From CAIUMH01 sp037142475 (GTDB taxonomy: Bacteria; Actinomycetota; Acidimicrobiia; Acidimicrobiales; RAAP-2), in NCBI GenBank assembly GCA_037142475.1, contig JBAXAR010000006.1:1-39480 (forward strand): a stretch of 39,480 bases of DNA, read 5' to 3'. The notes under the pieces are model-generated. The model ran no database searches. It saw nothing but the letters and a program-made list of their open reading frames with translations, and had not been told where the DNA came from. Below are positions 15,980 through 23,707 of this stretch, piece after piece; positions within the stretch are counted from its first letter, which is position 1, and every line of letters starts with the position of its first letter. Made by a program: the position numbers and the translations under genes.

Positions 15980-17101
15980 ATGATGGGCATTCGGTTTTCG
16001 CATATCGCAAGGCTGGCAGTAGTCGGCTCCGCACTCGTGCTGGCCGGATGCTCGTCAGTGAACCCTCCGGCGACTCCGCACTTTGAGCACCATGGCCCGA
16101 TGCCTGTTGGCGTGACCACGATCGATCTCGGTCCCGCAGGTTCTCTCGGCGAGCGCTCGGCAACCGTGTACTACCCCGCCGACCGGCCTCGCCTTGCAGG
16201 CCATGACCGCTTCTCCTACGTCCAGTCCGACACCTTGCCGACACAACTCAAGACGTTGCTTCCTGAGGAATACAACACTCGGACCGATGTGAACGCATTC
16301 GTCGACGCACCAGCCTTCGACGGCAAGGCAGCACCGGTGGTTCTGTTCAGCCACGGTTTCGGTGGTCAGCGCCTCGAGTACTCGAATCTCTTGGCCGGAA
16401 TCGCCTCATGGGGCTACGTCGTGGTGAGCGCTGACTACCTCGAACGGGGGATTGCCTCGCAGGCACTCAAGCTGACGACGCGCCCCAGCGCTGCTGACGA
16501 TCAGAAGATCATGTTCGCATCGCTCTCGAAGGTGATCGCCGCGTCACACAACGCCTCATCTCCCCTCTACGGAGCCGTTGACGAGACCAAGGTGGCCGCG
16601 GCAGGCCACTCAGCCGGGGGAGGGACGGCGTTCAACGCGCTCAAGAACCCCAAGGTCGCCACGGCGATCGGTTGGGCTCCCGTGCCGCCGAAGGGCCAAC
16701 CCTCGTCGAAGCCAGTGATGCTGATTGGAACGGCGGGCGATATCGCCATTCGGCCACGCCAGGTCTCCAAGACCTATGAGTCATTCGGCGGGCCACGGAC
16801 CCTCGTCGAAGTGGCAGGCGAGGGGCACAATACGTTCACCGACGTCTGCTCAGTCATCCGCCAAGGAGGTGGCCTTATTCGCTACGCCGTGGCCAACAAC
16901 TTCACGACTGAGTCTCTTGCCAAGCTCGGCATCAACGGATGCGAGAAGACCGACACCGCCCCAGAGAAATTCTGGCCGATTGTCCAGTACTTCACCGTGG
17001 CGCAGTTGATGAAGGTATTCGGTGGTTCGTCAGCGCCAATCCCGACACCGCCCTCAGGTACCTTTCCTGACTTCAAGATCAGTGTGACGCAGGGGAACTA
17101 A
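15980..17101 (+). CDS. lipoprotein alpha/beta hydrolase (PAF-acetylhydrolase/chlorophyllase-like)
   Basis: The N-terminus is a lipoprotein signal: Arg-containing start, a hydrophobic core and the lipobox LVLAGC with the modified Cys about residue 24. The mature part is an alpha/beta hydrolase with the oxyanion loop VLFSHGFGGQR, the nucleophile elbow AGHSAGGG, and a late His in EGHNTF. The fold resembles bacterial PAF-acetylhydrolase and chlorophyllase-like esterases; the substrate is unknown. ATG 15980 (or 15983) is preferred over ATG 15947: a TANNNT box (TAGCCT, 15937-15942) lies only four bases before 15947, and this would leave that codon at or before the transcription start. The protein would be anchored outside the cytoplasmic membrane. 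Confidence 0.78.
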   Translation: MMGIRFSHIARLAVVGSALVLAGCSSVNPPATPHFEHHGPMPVGVTTIDLGPAGSLGERSATVYYPADRPRLAGHDRFSYVQSDTLPTQLKTLLPEEYNTRTDVNAFVDAPAFDGKAAPVVLFSHGFGGQRLEYSNLLAGIASWGYVVVSADYLERGIASQALKLTTRPSAADDQKIMFASLSKVIAASHNASSPLYGAVDETKVAAAGHSAGGGTAFNALKNPKVATAIGWAPVPPKGQPSSKPVMLIGTAGDIAIRPRQVSKTYESFGGPRTLVEVAGEGHNTFTDVCSVIRQGGGLIRYAVANNFTTESLAKLGINGCEKTDTAPEKFWPIVQYFTVAQLMKVFGGSSAPIPTPPSGTFPDFKISVTQGN

Positions 17102-17108
17102 GCGTCAA

Positions 17109-17122
17109 GATTCCTCGGAATC
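17109..17122. terminator. small hairpin between convergent genes
   Basis: GATTC and GAATC pair around a CTCG tetraloop in the 27-base gap between the lipoprotein hydrolase and the acyl-CoA dehydrogenase. The stem is short and there is no T-tract. Confidence 0.3.
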
Positions 17123-17128
17123 AGAAGC

Positions 17129-18742
17129 TCAGCCAGCCTGCTCGAGGAGTCGGCGAGCGACGACCTTGAGGCAGAGGGTCTCATCGGCCCCTTCGAAGAT
17201 TGACAGGACGCGAGCATCGACGAAGTAGCGACTCACGTCGTACTCCTCGGCGTAGCCCATGCCGCCGTGGATTTGCATGGCTTCTCGGGTGACCCACTCA
17301 GCGGCACGGCACATGTAGGCCTTGGCCATCGAGGCCTCAATCGATCCGCCTCCATCTGCCATCAGGCGAGCCACCTCGAGCGTGTACTGGCGGCATGCCT
17401 GGATGATGACCGCCATACGAACGAGCTTGGCCTTCGTCAGCTGGTAGTCAATGATGGCCTCGCCGAATACCTTCCGGTTCTCAGCGTAGGTATACGCAGC
17501 CTCGTAGGCGGCCTGCATAATGCCGACCGCACGAGCTGCAGTCTGGATCCGACCGTTTTCGAAACCGGCCATCTGGAAGTAGAAACCCTTCCCGATTCCA
17601 TCGTCGCCACCGACGAGATTGGCGTCAGGAACGAACCAATTGTCGAAGGCGATTTCGTAGGAGTGCATGCCGCGATAGCCCAGCGTGTCGATTGGTCGAC
17701 CTTCCATCCGGCCGTTGTCATCGGAGCGCCCCTGTTCGGAGGCGGTTTGGGTGAAGAGAAACCCATGGCCGTCGGCCACGTCCTTATCGACCACGAACAG
17801 TGAGAGCCCGCGGTGGGTCTTGGTCCGATCAGGATCAGTCCGAGCGAGAAGCATGAGGGCGTTTGCACGGGCTGCGAAAGTGCACCAGGTCTTGGTCCCG
17901 TTGATCAGCCACCCGCCATCGGTCTTGGTGGCCATGGTGTTGATCCCGGCTACGTCAGAGCCGTAGTCGGGCTCCGTGACGGCTACGGCGGCCATCATCT
18001 CGGCGGTGGCGAGCTTGGGCAGCCAGCGTTGCTTCTGCTCGTCGGTACCACCGGCCATGACCCCGCGGGCCAGAATCTCAGGTCGCGTGATGAGGGCGCC
18101 GCCTGCTCCGAGTGACCCCCATGTCAACTCTTCGGTTGCGACGACCATCCCGAGGTAGTCGGCTTCTCCGCCATCAGCGAATCCCCCGTACTCCTCCGGG
18201 ACCGACAGACCCATTCCCCCGATGTCTGCCAGCGCCTGGATCAGGTCCTCTGGGATATCGGCATTTTCGCGGTGGATGTGCTCTGCGCGCGGGCGGATCT
18301 GCTCCTCAGCGAATCGGTGGAAGGTAGAGGCAACGAGTTCGAAGTCCTCTCCGAGGTGTCGTGGCCCTTGGATGCCAATCATCGATGCCAGCACCTCGGG
18401 GTCGCACCAGACCGAGACAAACTCTGAGATTGGCGCCATCCAATCTTGCTGAACTCCGAAGAGCGCTTCACGACCAACAACACGTTGTCCGAGGTCTCGG
18501 ACAGCATCGGCGATGAAGGCACAGCAAATGCGGGCCTCAACATCGCCCTTCGCCCCATAGTCCAATGTCGATTGTGCCGTGGCGACTGCGGAGGCGGCAT
18601 GAGCGATGTCATACGCGACGACTTGGTTGGCATCGATGCCACCGTTATCGCGCATCGTGATCACGGCGCCGTCAACGACGCTCCGTGCAAGTGCGACCGC
18701 AGCAGCGGCGGCGGTCAAGTCGGGGGAGATGTGCTCAGCCAT
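17129..18742 (-). CDS. acyl-CoA dehydrogenase with N-terminal extension, candidate (2S)-methylsuccinyl-CoA dehydrogenase
   Basis: This flavoprotein has 537 residues, against about 380-400 for a typical acyl-CoA dehydrogenase. The last 400 residues hold the full fold: TEPDYGSDVAG for FAD/substrate binding, a middle beta domain with WLINGTKTWCT, REAMQIHGGMGYAEEYDVSRY, and the catalytic Glu in IFEGADET near residue 517. The first 130 residues form an Ala-rich helical region whose sequence (AHAASAVATAQ) resembles a degenerate C-terminal helical domain. An extension of this kind is known for methylsuccinyl-CoA dehydrogenase of the ethylmalonyl-CoA pathway, so this is my leading idea; other pathway genes are absent here except a MaoC protein. 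ATG 18742 is favoured over 18748, as TAGATT lies seven bases before it. Confidence 0.82.
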   Translation of the reverse strand: MAEHISPDLTAAAAAVALARSVVDGAVITMRDNGGIDANQVVAYDIAHAASAVATAQSTLDYGAKGDVEARICCAFIADAVRDLGQRVVGREALFGVQQDWMAPISEFVSVWCDPEVLASMIGIQGPRHLGEDFELVASTFHRFAEEQIRPRAEHIHRENADIPEDLIQALADIGGMGLSVPEEYGGFADGGEADYLGMVVATEELTWGSLGAGGALITRPEILARGVMAGGTDEQKQRWLPKLATAEMMAAVAVTEPDYGSDVAGINTMATKTDGGWLINGTKTWCTFAARANALMLLARTDPDRTKTHRGLSLFVVDKDVADGHGFLFTQTASEQGRSDDNGRMEGRPIDTLGYRGMHSYEIAFDNWFVPDANLVGGDDGIGKGFYFQMAGFENGRIQTAARAVGIMQAAYEAAYTYAENRKVFGEAIIDYQLTKAKLVRMAVIIQACRQYTLEVARLMADGGGSIEASMAKAYMCRAAEWVTREAMQIHGGMGYAEEYDVSRYFVDARVLSIFEGADETLCLKVVARRLLEQAG

Positions 18743-18749
18743 GGCCATG

Positions 18750-18755
18750 AATCTA
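18750..18755 (-). promoter_or_regulatory. -10 box TAGATT for a leaderless gene
   Basis: On the minus strand TAGATT is followed by seven bases and ATG 18742. This supports the second of two closely spaced ATG codons as the start, as the first (18748) is only one base from the box. Confidence 0.45.
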
Positions 18756-18788
18756 GCCGTCCCTCGAAACCGTCAGTCAGTTCGGCGG

Positions 18789-19457
18789 CTAGGAAGCGGC
18801 CGGACGCCGGGCCAGAACCGTAACGAGCGGGGGCAGCACGATCGCTGAATTCCCCGGATCCACCTCGGTGAGTTCTTCGAGGTAGTTGCTCACCGGCCCT
18901 GGGCCTGCTCCCGCTGGTGCCTCCGCCCAAGCATCGATGAGTTCCAGACCTGCGTCGAGGACCAAGCCCGGCAGAAGAGCTCCAATGTCTGGATGCCGTG
19001 CCTCGGGCATGGAGAAGGGGTTGCCATCAATCCTGCCAGCGGAAGTGATCGGTTCTTGGGCGACGACCCAAGCCCCTGGCTTGACCGCGCTCCCCATTGC
19101 TCGAAGCGCAGCCAGTGGCTCCCTGACGTGCAGAAGCAGAAAGCGACAGAATGCGAGATCGACCAATTCCGGCAGCAGAAGGTCCTCCACTGCTTGGGTA
19201 AGGGCGATCACCTGGGCGAAGGCGGCTGCCGCCTGGGCGACGGCGTCGCGGGCGGCGGGATCGACATCGACCGCATAGATGCGACCGTCTCGACCGACAA
19301 CGTGACCAAGTTCGATCGATACGTCACCCGTGCCGGCGCCAACGTCCACGCAGCGCCATCCAGGTCCAACTTCCAAGCGGGCTAACGCGGTCGCCAGCGG
19401 GCGTCGATAGACGTCATCGCGCAGTCCGCGGATCGCCTGATCGTCGCTATCGCCCAT
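18789..19457 (-). CDS. class I SAM-dependent methyltransferase
   Basis: This soluble protein of 222 residues has a Rossmann-like methyltransferase core. Motif I is VDVGAGTGDVS (residues about 38-48), motif II the acidic AVDVD after the second strand, and a LAFCRFLLLHV segment serves as motif IV. The usual post-IV strand follows with PGAWVVAQEP. It most resembles the UbiE/Methyltransf_25-like group; the substrate is unknown. A possible -10 box TACTGT lies 14 bases upstream (19472-19477) and a weak AAGG sits before ATG 19457. It precedes the long acyl-CoA dehydrogenase by 46 bases on the same strand, but that gene seems to have its own promoter. Confidence 0.78.
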   Translation of the reverse strand: MGDSDDQAIRGLRDDVYRRPLATALARLEVGPGWRCVDVGAGTGDVSIELGHVVGRDGRIYAVDVDPAARDAVAQAAAAFAQVIALTQAVEDLLLPELVDLAFCRFLLLHVREPLAALRAMGSAVKPGAWVVAQEPITSAGRIDGNPFSMPEARHPDIGALLPGLVLDAGLELIDAWAEAPAGAGPGPVSNYLEELTEVDPGNSAIVLPPLVTVLARRPAAS

Positions 19458-19522
19458 GATCCCAGCCTTGCACAGTACGCATCTGGTCAGGGGGGCGTCT
19501 TGCCTCGCACCCCCTCACCTCC

Positions 19523-19528
19523 TAGGGT
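19523..19528 (+). promoter_or_regulatory. -10 box TAGGGT for a leaderless gene
   Basis: TAGGGT is followed by seven bases and GTG 19536. The G-rich spacer could in part act as a ribosome site, so leaderless initiation is less certain here than elsewhere. Confidence 0.4.
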
Positions 19529-19535
19529 GCGGGGG

Positions 19536-19964
19536 GTGAAAGTCTTCATGCTCTTGGCGGATTCTGCGCAGGTCGCAGACGGAAAGCTCTACATCCTCGG
19601 TGGTGGCTGGTCTATTACCGGGCCGGAGGCAACACCCTCTGCCGTGGTCATCAAGCTTGAGATTGATCTCCATGAAACAAACACAGAGCACCACTGGGAA
19701 CTTTTCTTGGAGGATGAGGACGGTGTGCCGGTCCTGTTTGACTCACCCGAAGGGATTCAGCCCGTCGAGGTACGTGGCGAACTGACGGTAGGACCACCCG
19801 AGGGAGTCACCGCCGGGACGCCAGTTGATGTCCCGATGGCCGTCAATCTCGGGCCGTTGCCGCTGAAGCCCGGGAATCGCTACACCTGGAGATTCGTCGT
19901 CGGCGGGATGGACCTCCCGGGCGGATCGATCTCGTTCTCGACCCGTCCCGCACCTCAGGGATAA
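19536..19964 (+). CDS. small beta-rich hypothetical protein (DUF6941-like)
   Basis: This 142-residue protein starts MKVFMLLADSAQVADGKLYILGGGW, of which the SAQVADGKLYILGGG part is a recurring feature of a widespread actinobacterial family of unknown function that I associate with DUF6941. The rest is a beta-sandwich-like alternation with KPGNRYTWRFVVGG and a Gly/Ser end. No signal peptide, membrane span or catalytic motif is visible. GTG 19536 is chosen for its position relative to TAGGGT and for the family-like start; an upstream start at 19500 would add a Pro/Arg-rich piece that looks non-coding. It faces away from the methyltransferase gene and has no operon partner. Confidence 0.7.
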   Translation: MKVFMLLADSAQVADGKLYILGGGWSITGPEATPSAVVIKLEIDLHETNTEHHWELFLEDEDGVPVLFDSPEGIQPVEVRGELTVGPPEGVTAGTPVDVPMAVNLGPLPLKPGNRYTWRFVVGGMDLPGGSISFSTRPAPQG

Positions 19965-20021
19965 GCGTCTCGAGGACTGTCGTCTTGCCCTCGGTGGCAT
20001 CGACGGGCAACGATACGAACT

Positions 20022-20534
20022 ATGACGACGCATGACAGGCCTTTCGGTCGCTATCTCGAAGATTTCAACGCGGGAGATATCTTCAAGCACTGGCCCGGAA
20101 AGACGATCACAGAAGCCGATGATCATCTCTTCTGCATGATCACGATGAATCACCACCCATTGCACACGAACCAATGGTTCGCTGAGCATGAGTCCGTGCA
20201 GAAGCGCAATGTGGTTGTGGGTAACCTCGTCTACTCCCTCGTGCTCGGTATGAGCGTGCCTGATATCTCCGGTTCGGCCATTGCCAACCTCGAGATCGAG
20301 ACCCTCCAGCACAAGAACCCGACCTTCCACGGTGACACCATCTATGCGGAGACTCGGGTCCTTGAAACGGCCGAGTCGAAGTCGAAGCCCGATCGCGGCA
20401 TCGTGACCGTCGAGACTAAGGGATTCAACCAGGACGGCCTTGAAGTCTGCTACTTCCGCCGCCGGGTGATGGTTTGGAAGCGAGATGCCGCCCCACAGCG
20501 CAAGCGCCCCTACGCCGACGACGTCTGGAGCTGA
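20022..20534 (+). CDS. MaoC family dehydratase/hydratase
   Basis: This single-hotdog protein of 170 residues belongs to the MaoC family. The hydratase-type motif is seen as TMNHHPLHTN (residues 41-50): His48 matches the catalytic His of R-specific enoyl-CoA hydratase, but Asn43 stands where the catalytic Asp usually is. The N-terminus GRYLEDFNAGDIF is typical of a subfamily that includes mycobacterial Rv2499c and mesaconyl-CoA hydratase-like proteins. It may act in C5-dicarboxyl-CoA or branched-chain metabolism, which would suit the methylsuccinyl-CoA-dehydrogenase-like gene 1.3 kb away; this is inference. Its end overlaps the start of mutY by 50 bases. Confidence 0.83.
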   Translation: MTTHDRPFGRYLEDFNAGDIFKHWPGKTITEADDHLFCMITMNHHPLHTNQWFAEHESVQKRNVVVGNLVYSLVLGMSVPDISGSAIANLEIETLQHKNPTFHGDTIYAETRVLETAESKSKPDRGIVTVETKGFNQDGLEVCYFRRRVMVWKRDAAPQRKRPYADDVWS

Positions 20535-21405
20535 ACCGGCGAGCGCTGCGCTTCGGGCGTGGCGATCTCGGCTGGCCGACCGCCTCGTGGTCGTCCGTGA
20601 CCTCCCATGGAGGCGGACGCGGGACCCTTGGGAGATCCTCGTCGCCGAGGTGATGCTGCAACAGACGCAGGTATCGCGCGTGATCCCTGCCTATGAGCGG
20701 TTCTTGAGCAGTTTTCCTCACCCTTCGGCGTGCGCTGAAGCACCGCAGTCGGAGGTCGTCTTGGCGTGGGAGGGTTTGGGATACCACCGCCGAGCAGTTG
20801 CACTCCACGGAGCGGCGACTGGAATCTGCAGTCGATTCGGTGGCGAGATCCCTTCTGACTACCAGTCGCTTTTCTCGTTGCCCGGGGTTGGGTCTTATAC
20901 CGCTCGGGCTATCCAGGCTTTCGCCTTCGAACTCGATGTAGCCATCGTCGATACCAACGTGGCGCGCGTCATCTCTCGAGCGGTAGTCGGGACCCCCCTC
21001 AAGGCACCCGCGACGCAGCGAGTCGCCGACGCGTTGGTTCCCAAGGGCCGAGGCTGGGCCCACAACCAGGCCATGCTCGATTTCGGTGCCTTGCGCTGCT
21101 CGGCGAAACCGACGTGCTCCGGCTGTCCCCTCCGTCGCTCTTGTCGCTGGGCGCGTGCATCATGGGCGGACCCTGACCCGGCCACGGCGACGGCGGGGAC
21201 CTCAAGGCGCCAAGCGCCCTTCCGCGGTTCGGACCGAGAGGCGCGCGGTCGAGTGTTGGCAGCGGCCCGCCAAGGTCCGGTCTCCGAAGCAACCCTGAAC
21301 ACACTCAGTGACGAACTTCAGGGTGAACGAGTGACCCGGGCCTGTGAGGGTCTGATCGCCGATGGCCTCTTGGCGAGGCGGAGGGGACTTCTCGTCCTCC
21401 GCTGA
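20485..21405 (+). CDS. mutY: A/G-specific adenine glycosylase MutY
   Basis: This base-excision repair enzyme removes adenine paired with 8-oxoguanine. Motifs: catalytic Glu55 in AEVMLQQTQV, the helix-hairpin-helix LPGVGSYTARAI (residues about 132-143) and catalytic Asp156 in VDTNVAR. The [4Fe-4S] loop has Cys205, Cys211, Cys214 and Cys220. The first spacing is five residues, one fewer than the CX6CX2CX5C pattern usual for MutY. The 306-residue length is short, with a reduced C-terminal region instead of a clear NUDIX-like domain; a winged-helix-like tail is possible. ATG 20485 has GGAAG upstream and overlaps the MaoC gene, suggesting co-translation. Confidence 0.87.
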   Translation: MPPHSASAPTPTTSGAEPASAALRAWRSRLADRLVVVRDLPWRRTRDPWEILVAEVMLQQTQVSRVIPAYERFLSSFPHPSACAEAPQSEVVLAWEGLGYHRRAVALHGAATGICSRFGGEIPSDYQSLFSLPGVGSYTARAIQAFAFELDVAIVDTNVARVISRAVVGTPLKAPATQRVADALVPKGRGWAHNQAMLDFGALRCSAKPTCSGCPLRRSCRWARASWADPDPATATAGTSRRQAPFRGSDREARGRVLAAARQGPVSEATLNTLSDELQGERVTRACEGLIADGLLARRRGLLVLR

Positions 21406-21409
21406 TGGC

Positions 21410-22279
21410 TTAGAGGGCGAGGAACTCGAGGATCTCGGTGGCAACCGCCTCTGGCTGCTCGAGCTGGAGGAAGTGTCCGGCGCCCTCGATGATGTGCACG
21501 GCAGAACCCTCAGGCAGGGTGCTCATTGGATCCCCGATGGAGTCCAGGCCAAAGCATCCGTCGTCGGCACCATGGAGATAGAGCGTGGGAATGGGCGTTG
21601 GTAGACCCAAAGCATCTTGGGCGTCGACCAACGCAGGGTCATGGAGTTCAGCGTTGAACATCGCTCGGTAGTAGCCGAGGGCAGCGGCGAGACGTTCTGG
21701 TTCCCGAAGCGCATCGCGTACGTGGTCGACGTCGACTGATCCGTCGTAACCCGGTGACCAGTCCTCCCAGAGACGGGCAATGAAGTCCAGGTCGTCCATC
21801 GGGACCACCATGTCGGCGAGTGGACTCTGGAAAAAGAACATGTACCAACTCCGCTTCAGTTGATCGAAGCGCAAGAAGGCCTCGGCGACCGACGCCGTCG
21901 GTGGGACCGCCATCGTCACCATCTTCCGCCATGCTGAAGGAGCGTGGGCGGCTGCACCGTAGGCGGCGATCGCCCCCCAGTCGTGACCGATCAGGACGCT
22001 GCGCTCATCTCCTCCGAGTGCCTCGTTGAGGGCGATCGCATCCAGCGAGAGGGCAGCGGTCTGGTAGCGACCATCTTCGGGGAGGTCGCTCGGTGCATAT
22101 CCGCGCATCGCAGGAGCGACCGCGCGATAGCCGGCATCGGCAAGTGGGCCCATGAGATGCCGCCAGGTGTGATGCGAGTCGGGGAATCCATGGAGCAAGA
22201 GCGCCACTGGGCCATCTTCGGGACCCAGCTCTTCGCCCCTGAACATCATCCCGTTCGCTTGAATCTCCAATGAAGCCAT
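21410..22279 (-). CDS. alpha/beta hydrolase, epoxide hydrolase-like
   Basis: This protein has 289 residues. The oxyanion-hole motif is HGFPDS (residues 30-35) and the nucleophile is Asp100 in GHDWGA, which points to epoxide hydrolase or haloalkane dehalogenase chemistry rather than a Ser hydrolase. A cap region of about 90 residues with two Trp/Phe-rich helices (RSWYMFFFQSPLAD) follows, then the second acidic position in HGADDGCF and the final His in EGAGHFLQLEQP. The substrate is unknown. TACCGT lies six bases upstream of ATG 22279, so the transcript is probably leaderless. It is divergent from the metallo-hydrolase at 22321 and its stop lies four bases from that of mutY. Confidence 0.87.
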   Translation of the reverse strand: MASLEIQANGMMFRGEELGPEDGPVALLLHGFPDSHHTWRHLMGPLADAGYRAVAPAMRGYAPSDLPEDGRYQTAALSLDAIALNEALGGDERSVLIGHDWGAIAAYGAAAHAPSAWRKMVTMAVPPTASVAEAFLRFDQLKRSWYMFFFQSPLADMVVPMDDLDFIARLWEDWSPGYDGSVDVDHVRDALREPERLAAALGYYRAMFNAELHDPALVDAQDALGLPTPIPTLYLHGADDGCFGLDSIGDPMSTLPEGSAVHIIEGAGHFLQLEQPEAVATEILEFLAL

Positions 22280-22285
22280 GTCTCA

Positions 22286-22291
22286 ACGGTA
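22286..22291 (-). promoter_or_regulatory. -10 box TACCGT (minus) for a leaderless gene
   Basis: On the minus strand TACCGT is followed by six bases and ATG 22279. It faces the opposite -10 at 22309-22314 in a 41-base intergenic region. Confidence 0.5.
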
Positions 22292-22308
22292 CTCCCGTAT
22301 CACTTGGC

Positions 22309-22314
22309 TAACGT
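22309..22314 (+). promoter_or_regulatory. -10 box TAACGT for a leaderless gene
   Basis: TAACGT is followed by six bases and GTG 22321. There is no Shine-Dalgarno. Its polymerase footprint must overlap that of the opposite promoter. Confidence 0.5.
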
Positions 22315-22320
22315 GGCCTC

Positions 22321-23169
22321 GTGCGAGTGAACTTCTTCGGAACCCGTGGCTCGTGTCCCTGCTCGGGAGAGTCCTACGCCACCTTCGGGGGCAGCACGTC
22401 GTGCGTCTACGTCAGCGATGGCGATGGCGATGGGCTCATTCTTGATGCTGGCACCGGACTCCGTTCGCTCGGGGAGTGGCTCCGTCCCCTGTTGAGGCAG
22501 AAGGGGAGGCCCATCCACGGCCGGATCCTCCTCACCCACCTTCACTATGATCACCTCCTTGGCCTTCCGTTCTTCAGCCCGCTGGAGGACCCTGGAGCGA
22601 TCATGGATCTTTATGGGCCTGATCAGGGAGAACTCACCCTCTCCGAGGTCATCAACGCAGCGGTGACCCCGCCATTTTTTCCGGTTCAGATGAAGGAGTT
22701 CCGGGGGGAAGTCCGACTCTTCGAACTCGGTGAAGATGATTTCGACGCAGACCAATTCCGGATCACCTCACGATGGGTCCCGCACACCGGGCCCACGCTG
22801 GGTTTCCGTATTGAGACGTCAAGCGGCGTGCTCGCCTACATACCGGACCACCAAGCGCCGCTTGATCGGACGGAGATTGCTCCCTCCGTGCTCGAGCTGT
22901 GCCGAGACGCTGACGTCGTGATCCACGATGCGCAGTACACCGATGACGAGTTCGCGCTCAAGGCGGACTGGGGTCACTCGACCGCTGCCTATGCGGTCCA
23001 CGTCGCCGCCTCGGCCGGTGCGAAGGATCTCATTCTCTTCCATCACGACCCCGCTCACGATGATTCGCAACTGATCGAGATGGAGCAGGCATCGGCAGCG
23101 CTCTCGGGGGCTGCAGGTCTTCGCTCCGTCATTGCCGCCCGTGAAGGGATGACGATCGAACTTGACTGA
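22321..23169 (+). CDS. MBL-fold metallo-hydrolase (phosphodiesterase/RNase Z-like)
   Basis: This 282-residue protein carries the metallo-beta-lactamase motif THLHYDH (His73, His75, Asp77, His78) and later metal ligands in PDHQ and HHDP segments. The N-terminus MRVNFFGTRGSCPCSG and the GGSTSCVYV strand are typical of a group near class II cyclic-nucleotide phosphodiesterases and RNase Z-like proteins, often annotated only as MBL-fold hydrolase. It is cytoplasmic. GTG 22321 is a leaderless start. It is the first gene of a possible short unit with the flavin reductase downstream (26 bases), which also has its own Shine-Dalgarno. Confidence 0.83.
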   Translation: MRVNFFGTRGSCPCSGESYATFGGSTSCVYVSDGDGDGLILDAGTGLRSLGEWLRPLLRQKGRPIHGRILLTHLHYDHLLGLPFFSPLEDPGAIMDLYGPDQGELTLSEVINAAVTPPFFPVQMKEFRGEVRLFELGEDDFDADQFRITSRWVPHTGPTLGFRIETSSGVLAYIPDHQAPLDRTEIAPSVLELCRDADVVIHDAQYTDDEFALKADWGHSTAAYAVHVAASAGAKDLILFHHDPAHDDSQLIEMEQASAALSGAAGLRSVIAAREGMTIELD

Positions 23170-23194
23170 TCTTCCGTCTGAAAGGCTGGTGTTC

Positions 23195-23683
23195 ATGAGC
23201 GAGCACACATCGTCATTCGATCAGGCGAGGTTCCGTGAAGCCCTCGGCCACTTTGCGACGGGTGTCACGATTGTGACTGCCATGGAAGAAGAGGGACCTG
23301 TGGGTTTCACGTGCCAGGCCTTCAGCGCACTCTCGCTCGATCCCCCTCTCGTCGTCCTCGCCCCCGCGAAGACGTCAACGAGCTGGCCGAAGATAGCGAA
23401 GGCTGGAGCCTTCTGCGTCAACATCCTCGAATCTCATCAAGAAGCACTCTGTCGATCATTTGCAGCGGCGGGAGCCGACAAATTCGCAGGGGTGGGATGG
23501 TCCACAGCGGTTTCCGGGGCTCCGGTCCTCGACGGATCGCTGGCTTTCGTGGATTGCCACCTCGAGCAGATCCATGATGCTGGCGACCATGAGCTCGTGA
23601 TCGGGCGAGTCCTCGATCTTGGAATCGGCGAGGGGACGCCTCTCGTGTACTACCGAAGCGGCTTTGGCGGTTTCGCCATCTGA
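23195..23683 (+). CDS. flavin reductase family protein
   Basis: This 162-residue protein has the flavin-reductase-like split-barrel fold. Motifs include FATGVTIVTA, GFTCQAFSALSLDPPLVV, a SxxWPKIA segment, and FCVNIL. Such enzymes supply reduced FMN or FAD to two-component monooxygenases; HsaB of steroid degradation is one example. No oxygenase partner lies next to it here. ATG 23195 has AAAGG upstream at good spacing; an earlier in-frame start at 23162 would overlap the preceding stop. Cofactor and partner are inferred only from the family. Confidence 0.85.
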   Translation: MSEHTSSFDQARFREALGHFATGVTIVTAMEEEGPVGFTCQAFSALSLDPPLVVLAPAKTSTSWPKIAKAGAFCVNILESHQEALCRSFAAAGADKFAGVGWSTAVSGAPVLDGSLAFVDCHLEQIHDAGDHELVIGRVLDLGIGEGTPLVYYRSGFGGFAI

Positions 23684-23694
23684 CGACGGGGCGA

Positions 23695-23700
23695 TACGGT
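23695..23700 (+). promoter_or_regulatory. -10 box TACGGT for a leaderless gene
   Basis: TACGGT is followed by seven bases and ATG 23708 without Shine-Dalgarno. It lies within ten bases of the preceding stop codon. Confidence 0.45.
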
Positions 23701-23707
23701 CTCGTGC

